Shown: piece by piece, positions 1 to 4,498 of the stretch
How positions within the stretch are numbered: position 1 is the stretch's first letter
Layout of the letters: each line of letters opens with the position of its first letter
Assembly (NCBI GenBank): GCA_900548735.1
Contig: URMC01000064.1
Coordinates: forward strand, 1-10,832
Reading direction: 5' to 3'
Origin: an uncultured Eubacteriales bacterium
GTDB taxonomy: Bacteria; Bacillota; Clostridia; Oscillospirales; CAG-272
DNA: 10,832 bases
The notes under the pieces: model-generated
Told to the model about the DNA's origin: nothing
What the model saw: only the letters and a program-made list of their open reading frames with translations
Databases searched by the model: none
Made by a program: the position numbers and the translations under genes

Positions 1-84
1 GTAAAGCAACGCCGCAAGCACGGCAGAAAAGAGGGTGAGATGAAACAGCCCAAAAGCCCGCCAACGGGATTTTCTTTTTTCCAT
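1..84 (-). CDS. N-terminal fragment of a membrane or exported protein (runs off the window)
   Basis: Only the first 28 codons are present. The ATG is at 84-82 and is preceded by a strong AAGGAGGGG Shine-Dalgarno sequence (complement of 90-98) with 5-nt spacing. The fragment starts with a basic stretch (MEKRKSRWR) followed by a hydrophobic run (FGLFHLTLFSAVLAALLY), which is typical of a signal anchor, an uncleaved first transmembrane helix or the start of a signal peptide. It is transcribed divergently from the DUF4190-like gene at 210 and has its own promoter-like boxes at 106-134. Family and function cannot be told from this piece; a transmembrane or secreted product is the only supported inference. 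Confidence 0.7.
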   Translation of the reverse strand, partial: MEKRKSRWRAFGLFHLTLFSAVLAALLY

Positions 85-105
85 GTACTCCCCTCCTTTT
101 TTCTT

Positions 106-134
106 ATTTTAGCACATCCGGGAAAGGAACGCAA
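106..134 (-). promoter_or_regulatory. Sigma-A-type promoter for the leftward gene at 84
   Basis: On the minus strand there is TTGCGT (134-129), a 17-bp spacer, then TAAAAT (111-106) preceded by TGC, i.e. an extended -10. The predicted start lies near position 99, so the leader would be very short, with the Shine-Dalgarno close to the 5' end. The -35 box sits two bases from the palindrome at 136-161. Confidence 0.55.
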
Positions 135-135
135 G

Positions 136-161
136 TTTTTTGCAAAGGCCCTTGCAAAAAA
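136..161. repeat. 26-bp imperfect palindrome between divergent promoters (candidate operator)
   Basis: The core TTGCAAAGGCCCTTGCAA (140-157) is a palindrome apart from one mismatched pair (positions 146/151), and the symmetry continues outward as T and A runs to 136 and 161. It contains the rightward -35 box (152-157) and stops next to the leftward -35 box (129-134). It lies between two divergent genes, so it is unlikely to be a terminator. A repressor or activator site controlling both promoters is the natural reading, but this is inference; no regulator gene is visible in the window. Confidence 0.5.
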
Positions 162-180
162 GAAATTCTTCCGCTATAAT
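152..180 (+). promoter_or_regulatory. Sigma-A-type promoter for the DUF4190-like gene
   Basis: TTGCAA (152-157), a 17-bp spacer and a perfect TATAAT (175-180). Expected transcription start is about 187, giving a leader of roughly 23 nt that contains AAGGAGG (196-202) ahead of the ATG at 210. The -35 box is the right half of the palindrome at 136-161. Confidence 0.75.
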
Positions 181-209
181 GGAAGTATAAACATCAAGGA
201 GGCGCTTTT

Positions 210-740
210 ATGAACAACGATTACAACGGGCAAAACAACCCGGGCTTTGGCGAACAGCAAAACCCCGGTTTTGACGAATCTTCCAATACACAACAACAGA
301 ACAACGACCGGCAAAGCGACGCCGCCGGGCAAGGCGGATACTCTGCGCCGGGGATGAACGGGCAGGGCTACTATTATCAGGCGCCCATCGACCCGAACGC
401 CGTCACTCCCCCGAAATCCGGCAAGGATTACGGCGCCACGGCGCAGACGCTTGGCATTATCGGGCTGGTTGCAAGCTTTATTTGCAGTTGCCTGCCGATT
501 GTAGGGCTGATTCTCGGTATTATTGCCGTTGTAAACGGCAAACGGGCGGCAAAGGAAGACGGGCAGGACAAAAATGCCGGCACCACCGGGCGGATCTGCG
601 GCATCATTGCCATTGTCGTTTCCGCAATCACAATCCTTGTCAGCATTGTGTTCTACATTCTCGCTCTTGCCGGACTCATGGACGCTTTCTGGGGAGAATA
701 TTACCGGCAGCTGGAAGCTGCCGCAGGCATGGCAAGATAA
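210..740 (+). CDS. DUF4190-like small membrane protein with a Gln/Asn/Gly-rich N-terminal tail
   Basis: 176 residues. Residues 1-75 are hydrophilic and low in complexity, rich in N, Q, G and P, with a short internal repeat (NNPGFGEQ then QNPGFDES). Two hydrophobic segments follow at about 79-109 and 127-156, separated by a charged loop (NGKRAAKEDGQDKNAG). This disordered-tail plus two-helix layout, with glycine-rich first helix and the LGIIAVVNGKRA-type loop entry, matches the DUF4190 family seen in many Gram-positive bacteria; its function is unknown. The start is fixed by AAGGAGG at 196-202 and a TATAAT promoter. The gene stands alone and ends two bases before a strong terminator. It is likely cytoplasmic-membrane located; topology and role are inference. 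Confidence 0.8.
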   Translation: MNNDYNGQNNPGFGEQQNPGFDESSNTQQQNNDRQSDAAGQGGYSAPGMNGQGYYYQAPIDPNAVTPPKSGKDYGATAQTLGIIGLVASFICSCLPIVGLILGIIAVVNGKRAAKEDGQDKNAGTTGRICGIIAIVVSAITILVSIVFYILALAGLMDAFWGEYYRQLEAAAGMAR

Positions 741-741
741 C

Positions 742-781
742 AAAAACCCGCACCCGCGCTACGGCGCGGGTGCGGGTTTTT
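742..781. terminator. Bidirectional terminator with UACG tetraloop, overlapping the ytvI 3' end
   Basis: An 18-bp perfect stem pairs 742-759 with 764-781, closed by a C(TACG)G loop, a member of the very stable UNCG tetraloop class. The A-run at the left foot and T-run at the right foot make it work in both directions. It serves the rightward gene ending at 740 and the leftward ytvI gene ending at 759. The TAG stop of ytvI (761-759) lies across the loop/stem junction, and the stem (764-781) codes for its last residues. Confidence 0.9.
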
Positions 782-1853
782 CCGCAAAAAAGATTGCTTT
801 GATCAAAAGGGCGGCGATGGGGCCGAGAAAAATCCCCGCAAAGCCGAACAGCTTCATCCCCGCAAAGAAGGCAAACAGCGTGACAAGCGGATGAAGCCCG
901 ATGCTCTTGCCGACCAGATGCGGCTCCGTAATCTGCCGTACCACGGTAATCACGGCATAAAGCAGAATCAGCCCTACCCCGCCCCATGTGTTGCCACCAA
1001 GCAAGCGAAAGATTGCCCATGGCAACAACGCCGTGCCGACGCCGAGCACCGGCAGAATATCCATCAGGGCAATGAGAAAGGCAAGCAGAAAAGCATACCG
1101 CTCCCGCAGGAGCAACAGCCCCAGAAACAGCTCACCGAACGTCAGCAAAAACAAAAGGAAATATGCCCCCAGCCACCGACGGAAAACCTCGCCCACCCGG
1201 CGCTTTGCCTCCGGCAGTTTTTCCCGCAGGCGCGGCGGGCAAAGCCCCCGGAGGAACGCGGTCACGCGCGGATAATCGAGGGCGAAGAAAAAACAGGCGA
1301 TCAGCCCCACCAAAAACGCCACAAACGCCGCGGGCAAGCGGGCGAGCCACACCGTCAGCTTTGGGGGGATCTTCTCTGCCCACGCGGCAAGCGACTTTTG
1401 CAACAGCCCTTTCAGGAACGTTTCCGGATCGCCGATCAGCTCACGGAACAGCGCAGACTCAGAAAGGCGCGAGAACAGCGGCAATCGCGCGGCGGTGCCC
1501 CGAAAAAAGGCGAGGACTGCGGCAAGTTTGCCGTTCTCATCCGCCGCATCACGCAACAGCATCTCCAAAAGGTTTTGCGCCTGCGTGACCAACAGGAGAA
1601 CCAAAAAATAGCAAAGCACACCGAAAAGGCAAAGAAAAAAGAGCGTGACCACGGCGGCGCTCAGTTTCTCGTGGCCACCGAGGCACGCGGAAATTTTTCT
1701 GACCAGGGGGCGGGTCAGCACCGCCAACAGCAAGGCAAAAAGAAACGGCGTGAGCACCGGTAAGGCAAAACGAAAAAACAGATAAAGCCCTGCCGCGCCC
1801 CCCGCCAGCGCCACGGTGACCCACGCGGCATTTCTGAAAAACCCGGCTTTCAT
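759..1853 (-). CDS. ytvI: YtvI-like sporulation integral membrane protein (AI-2E transporter family)
   Basis: 364 residues, close to the family's usual 350-370. It is very hydrophobic, with predicted helices near 10-28, 31-48, 64-90, 173-192, 228-250, 253-284, 291-308 and 320-350, and a charged amphipathic region between helices three and four (about 91-172). The C-terminal half carries the conserved AI-2E/YtvI stretches MDILPVLGVGTALLPWAI (264-281), VVRQITEPHLVGKSIGLHPL (304-323) and FLGPIAALL (342-350). The AI-2E superfamily holds putative exporters; the YtvI subfamily is confined mainly to endospore formers and its molecular role is not established. The ATG at 1853 has AGGAGGGG at the complement of 1857-1864. 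Single gene; the last residues (KPAPAP) are encoded inside the shared terminator. Assignment to YtvI rather than another AI-2E member rests on the C-terminal motifs and the spoIIA context. Confidence 0.8.
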   Translation of the reverse strand: MKAGFFRNAAWVTVALAGGAAGLYLFFRFALPVLTPFLFALLLAVLTRPLVRKISACLGGHEKLSAAVVTLFFLCLFGVLCYFLVLLLVTQAQNLLEMLLRDAADENGKLAAVLAFFRGTAARLPLFSRLSESALFRELIGDPETFLKGLLQKSLAAWAEKIPPKLTVWLARLPAAFVAFLVGLIACFFFALDYPRVTAFLRGLCPPRLREKLPEAKRRVGEVFRRWLGAYFLLFLLTFGELFLGLLLLRERYAFLLAFLIALMDILPVLGVGTALLPWAIFRLLGGNTWGGVGLILLYAVITVVRQITEPHLVGKSIGLHPLVTLFAFFAGMKLFGFAGIFLGPIAALLIKAIFFAEKPAPAP

Positions 1854-1856
1854 GCG

Positions 1857-1907
1857 CCCCTCCTGTTCTCTTTTGGACGATAGTTTAATATATTATGTTA
1901 AGAAAAT
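1857..1907 (-). promoter_or_regulatory. A+T-rich upstream region of ytvI; no clean sigma-A promoter
   Basis: Leftward transcription of ytvI must start in this A+T-rich stretch. I see CATAATAT (complement of 1892-1899), which resembles a sigma-E/sigma-K -10 element, but the matching -35 region is poor, and sigma-A alternatives such as TATTAA also lack a good -35. Use by a sporulation sigma factor is possible given the gene family but weakly supported. Confidence 0.2.
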
Positions 1908-1929
1908 GGAAAATTTATTCTTATTTTCC
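1908..1929. repeat. Inverted repeat GGAAAAT-N8-ATTTTCC next to the cyclophilin -35 box
   Basis: GGAAAAT (1908-1914) and ATTTTCC (1923-1929) are perfect 7-bp inverted arms around an 8-nt centre, ending at the base before TTGACA (1930). In a divergent region between ytvI and the cyclophilin gene this could be a regulator site. An A+T-rich region gives such repeats by chance fairly often, so confidence is modest. Confidence 0.4.
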
Positions 1930-1958
1930 TTGACAAACCAAGTAAAATGTGTTAAAAT
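1930..1958 (+). promoter_or_regulatory. Strong sigma-A promoter for the cyclophilin gene
   Basis: Consensus TTGACA (1930-1935), 17-bp spacer, TAAAAT (1953-1958). The predicted start near 1965 gives an untranslated leader of about 93 nt before the ATG at 2058. I see no known riboswitch in that leader. Confidence 0.8.
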
Positions 1959-2057
1959 GCAAGGTGGATGAAGATTTACGCCTTTGGCACGTGCGGTCAG
2001 ATACGCCACGACCCCTGTTGCCCCACTTCTCTTTTCATATTTATAAGGAGGTTCGTG

Positions 2058-2729
2058 ATGAAACGAATCCTTGCGATATTACTGGCGCTCGCCGCTGTGT
2101 TGCTGCTGATCGCCTGTCAAAATAAAACCAATGAGCCTGCCCCTGATGCAAATCTGAACAATGCCGGGGTGGGAGAAAATAAAACCGCCACGGCAGTGCC
2201 AACCAATTACGTGCGATTTGACATGGAAGACGGCGGGATGTTTGTGGTGGAGCTGTTGCCGGAATATGCGCCCGCAACCGTTGCCAACTTTCAGAAGCTG
2301 GTGAGCGAGCATTTTTATGACGGGCTGACCTTTCACCGCATTATGAAAGGCTTTATGATTCAGGGCGGCGACCCGAACGGTGACGGTACCGGCTCCTCCT
2401 CCGAAAAGGTGAAAGGGGAGTTTGCCACCAACGGCTTTACGCAAAATACGCTGGAGCACACGCGTGGCGTAATCTCCATGGCGCGCGGCACAAACCCTGA
2501 TTCCGCCTCCTGCCAGTTCTTTATCGTGCAGGCTGACTCCCATAGTCTGGACGGGAGATATGCCGCTTTCGGGCGGGTTGTTTACGGGATGGAAACCGTG
2601 GACGCGATTGCGCAGACCAAGGTAGAAGCGCAGAAATACAGCGGCGAGCAATCCAAACCCAAGGTGGCGCCGGTGATGAAATCCGTGACCTTTATAGAGT
2701 ATCACGAGGATTGGTCCACGCTGGACTGA
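2058..2729 (+). CDS. Lipoprotein cyclophilin-type peptidyl-prolyl cis-trans isomerase
   Basis: 223 residues. Residues 1-20 form a lipoprotein signal peptide (MKR, hydrophobic core, lipobox LIAC with Cys20), so the mature protein should be anchored to the outer face of the membrane. A polar linker (21-50) leads to a cyclophilin domain at about 51-216. Conserved active-site elements are seen: FHRIMKGFMIQGGD (92-105, with Arg94, Phe99 and Gln102), ISMARG (139-144), CQFFI (152-156) and LDGRYAAFG (164-172). The tryptophan that in human CypA contacts cyclosporin is replaced by Ser163, as bacterial cyclophilins often lack it. The likely role is proline isomerisation in folding of exported proteins. 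AAGGAGG at 2045-2051 and the signal peptide fix the start at 2058; an in-frame ATG at 1968 would bury the signal peptide. Single gene with a strong promoter and its own terminator. Confidence 0.92.
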   Translation: MKRILAILLALAAVLLLIACQNKTNEPAPDANLNNAGVGENKTATAVPTNYVRFDMEDGGMFVVELLPEYAPATVANFQKLVSEHFYDGLTFHRIMKGFMIQGGDPNGDGTGSSSEKVKGEFATNGFTQNTLEHTRGVISMARGTNPDSASCQFFIVQADSHSLDGRYAAFGRVVYGMETVDAIAQTKVEAQKYSGEQSKPKVAPVMKSVTFIEYHEDWSTLD

Positions 2730-2734
2730 CCGAT

Positions 2735-2769
2735 AAAGGAAGCGAACGCATTTGCGTTCGCTTCCTTTT
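2735..2769. terminator. Bidirectional terminator between cyclophilin and spoIIAC
   Basis: AAAGGAAGCGAACGC (2735-2749) pairs perfectly with 2754-2768 around a 4-nt loop, with T-rich sequence on the right and an A-rich foot on the left. It lies between two convergent genes whose stops are at 2729 and 2773, so it probably ends both the cyclophilin transcript and the spoIIA operon. Confidence 0.85.
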
Positions 2770-2772
2770 ATT

Positions 2773-3522
2773 TTATACAATCAGCTCCTCGCGCAATGCC
2801 GCGAGGATTTTTTTCTCTTCTCTTGATACTTTCACCTGCGAGAGCCCCAGCAACTCCGCCGTTTCCTGTTGGGTGCGGTCTCTGAAATAGCGCAAAAGTA
2901 CAATTTTGCGCCAGAGCGGCGGCAGGTGCCCGATGGCGGCGGAAAGTGCCAGCCGGTCAGAGAGAATTGCCGGTTCATTGGCGCTTTCATCATCGGTCAC
3001 GCGCTCGGTCAGCTCCCCGTGTTCATCCTCAAACACGCATTCGGAAAGCGAGGTGACCGGGGTCACGGAAGTGAGCGCCACCGCCGCCTCCTCAGCGCTG
3101 ACGTGGCAAAGTTCCGCCAGCTCCGAGAGTTTTGCTTCCCTGCCCGTTTCCGTGGCGATCTTCGCTTTGGCGGCGGTCAGCTCCGCCGCCAGCTGCTTAT
3201 AGGAGCGGCTGACACGGATAATGCCGTCATCCCGCAAATGCCGCCGGATCTCCCCCACAATCAGCGGCACGGCAAAGGTGGAAAATGCCGTATTGCGGGA
3301 AAGATCAAAAGTGCGGATGGCACGCAGCATCCCGATGGTACCGATCTGGATTAAATCCTCATATTCCGTACCCCGGTCGCGAAAACGCCGCGCCGCACTG
3401 CGCACCAGCCCCATATTTTCGGTAATCAGGCGCTCGGTTGCCGCATCCGCCTTTGCGGGGTCGGAGCATTGCGCCTCCCGCAACAGCGCATAATGTCTGT
3501 TTTCTTGCCGGTTTTCCTCCAC
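2773..3522 (-). CDS. sigF: RNA polymerase sporulation sigma factor sigma-F (SpoIIAC)
   Basis: 249 residues from the GTG at 3522, close to the family's roughly 255. Sigma-70 region 2 is clear (NMGLVRSAARRF, then EDLIQIGTIGML, then STFAVPLIVGEIRRHLRDDG). Region 3 follows (IIRVSRSYKQLAAEL), then region 4 with the helix-turn-helix QQETAELLGLSQVKVSREEK. This is the first forespore-specific sigma factor, held inactive by SpoIIAB until SpoIIAA releases it. Third gene of the spoIIA operon. The chosen GTG has AAGGGGTGA upstream at suitable spacing and lies 5 nt beyond the spoIIAB stop. An alternative GTG at 3531 overlaps that stop (GTGA) and adds three residues, while the ATG at 3606 would intrude 79 nt into spoIIAB. 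A leucine common in the last motif (SRLEKK in Bacillus) is Glu here. Confidence 0.93.
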   Translation of the reverse strand: MEENRQENRHYALLREAQCSDPAKADAATERLITENMGLVRSAARRFRDRGTEYEDLIQIGTIGMLRAIRTFDLSRNTAFSTFAVPLIVGEIRRHLRDDGIIRVSRSYKQLAAELTAAKAKIATETGREAKLSELAELCHVSAEEAAVALTSVTPVTSLSECVFEDEHGELTERVTDDESANEPAILSDRLALSAAIGHLPPLWRKIVLLRYFRDRTQQETAELLGLSQVKVSREEKKILAALREELIV

Positions 3523-3527
3523 AGGAT

Positions 3528-4004
3528 TCACCCCTTTCGGGTCTCCTTGCCAAAACGCTTGGTCATCACCACCAAGGTGCCCTTCCCTTTTCCGGAATAC
3601 ACGCAAAGAGAGTCCATAAAATTCTCCATAACGGTGAATCCCATGCCACTGCGCTCCCCTGCCGGGTCGGTGGTGAAAAGCGGCTCACGCGCTTTTCTCA
3701 CGTCCGCAATGCCACAGCCCGTATCCGATACGGAAACACGCAAAATGTCCCCTTCCGACACGGTTGCCGTTATGTAGAACGCCCCGGGGCGCACCCCGCG
3801 ATAGGCGTGCACGATGCAGTTGGTCACCGCCTCACTGACGGCGCATTTGACGTCCGCAAGCTCGGTGGCGGTGGGGTCAAGCCCTGCGCAAAACGCGCCG
3901 ACCGCCGCGCGCGCCAGCCCCTCGTTGACCGAAAGCGCGGGCAGGCAAAGCTCCATGCGGTTCAGCTCTCCCTTTCTTTTTCTCAGCTTTTTCAGATTTT
4001 TCAT
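3528..4004 (-). CDS. spoIIAB: Anti-sigma-F factor and serine kinase SpoIIAB
   Basis: 158 residues; GHKL-type (HATPase_c) kinase. It binds sigma-F and also phosphorylates SpoIIAA. Visible ATP-site motifs are the N box VKCAVSEAVTNCIVHAY (52-68, with Glu58 and Asn62), the G1 box DTGCGIAD (94-101) and the G2 box GERSGMGF (116-123). The N-terminal family signature LPALSVNEGLAR starts at residue 21. The ATG at 4004 overlaps the spoIIAA stop as ATGA and has a purine-rich GAGAGGAGAG upstream, so translation is probably coupled. This start adds a basic 16-residue head (MKNLKKLRKRKGELNR) compared with usual SpoIIAB proteins. An internal ATG at 3956 with AAAGGGAGAG upstream would give 142 residues, nearer the normal length, so the true start is uncertain. 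Confidence 0.92.
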   Translation of the reverse strand: MKNLKKLRKRKGELNRMELCLPALSVNEGLARAAVGAFCAGLDPTATELADVKCAVSEAVTNCIVHAYRGVRPGAFYITATVSEGDILRVSVSDTGCGIADVRKAREPLFTTDPAGERSGMGFTVMENFMDSLCVYSGKGKGTLVVMTKRFGKETRKG

Positions 4005-4345
4005 ATTCTCTCTCCTCTCGGCGCTTCGCCGATCTCCATAAATCGCTCCATCCCCGCAAGCCGCAGAATACGGAGAACCGCCGGATTCGGCGCGGCAATC
4101 GCCATCACGCCGCCGATCTCCTGCATCAGCCGGTATCTCCCCATCAGAAGCCCCAGCCCGGAGCTATCCATAAATTCAATGCCGGAGAGGTCCAGCACCA
4201 GCCGCGCCGGGCGCTCCCGCAGGATCAGCTCGTCCAGATCCTCGCGCAACGACAGCGCGCTGTGATGATCTATTTCTCCCAAAAGCCGCACGACAAGAAG
4301 CCTGTCCCGCCGGCGTACTTCAAAGCGGTATCGGTTTCTGAACAT
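4001..4345 (-). CDS. spoIIAA: Anti-sigma-F factor antagonist SpoIIAA
   Basis: 114 residues, STAS domain, against 117 in Bacillus subtilis. The motif GEIDHHSA (23-30) and the phosphorylation loop IEFMDSSGLGLLMGRY (56-71) match the family; Ser61 corresponds to the serine phosphorylated by SpoIIAB (Ser58 in B. subtilis). Dephosphorylated SpoIIAA binds SpoIIAB and frees sigma-F. First gene of the operon. The ATG at 4345 is set by AAGGAAG (complement of 4353-4359) and by alignment with the family's N terminus; an upstream in-frame ATG at 4417 would run into the preceding terminator and is unlikely. Confidence 0.93.
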   Translation of the reverse strand: MFRNRYRFEVRRRDRLLVVRLLGEIDHHSALSLREDLDELILRERPARLVLDLSGIEFMDSSGLGLLMGRYRLMQEIGGVMAIAAPNPAVLRILRLAGMERFMEIGEAPRGERI

Positions 4346-4367
4346 ATTCTCACTTCCTTTTTTTCTG

Positions 4368-4376
4368 ATTGTAGCA
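4368..4376 (-). promoter_or_regulatory. Possible extended -10 promoter of the spoIIA operon
   Basis: On the minus strand TGC-TACAAT (4376-4368) is a good extended -10 element, but no matching -35 is seen 16-18 bp upstream. It would start transcription near 4361, only about 16 nt before the spoIIAA start. A sigma-H promoter, which drives this operon in Bacillus (AGGA...GAAT pattern), is not evident to me. Confidence 0.3.
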
Positions 4377-4415
4377 TAAGGGGAAAGCAAAAAAGGTCGC
4401 ACTCTGTCAGCGCGC

Positions 4416-4451
4416 AAAAAAAGACCCCCGACATTTGTCGGGGGTCTTTTT
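4416..4451 (-). terminator. Terminator of the EF-G paralogue gene
   Basis: A 16-bp stem pairs 4436-4451 with 4418-4433 around a tight loop, followed on the minus strand by seven T residues (4422-4416). It sits 48 nt after the EF-G-like stop and upstream of spoIIAA, insulating the spoIIA operon from readthrough. Confidence 0.9.
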
Positions 4452-4498
4452 GGTCAGGAAATCAAAACCCGGTTCGCGCGGGCATAATTCCCTTTTCT

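Noticed and set aside
891..1763. 290-codon open frame on the plus strand opposite ytvI
   Set aside because: It is antisense to a well-supported membrane protein gene and its product is a low-complexity Gln/Lys/Arg-rich chain, the usual mirror of a Leu/Phe-rich gene; no ribosome binding site or promoter.
1968..2057. Upstream ATG that would extend the cyclophilin by 30 residues
   Set aside because: It has no properly spaced ribosome binding site and would place the lipoprotein signal peptide inside the protein; ATG 2058 has AAGGAGG and a perfect signal start.
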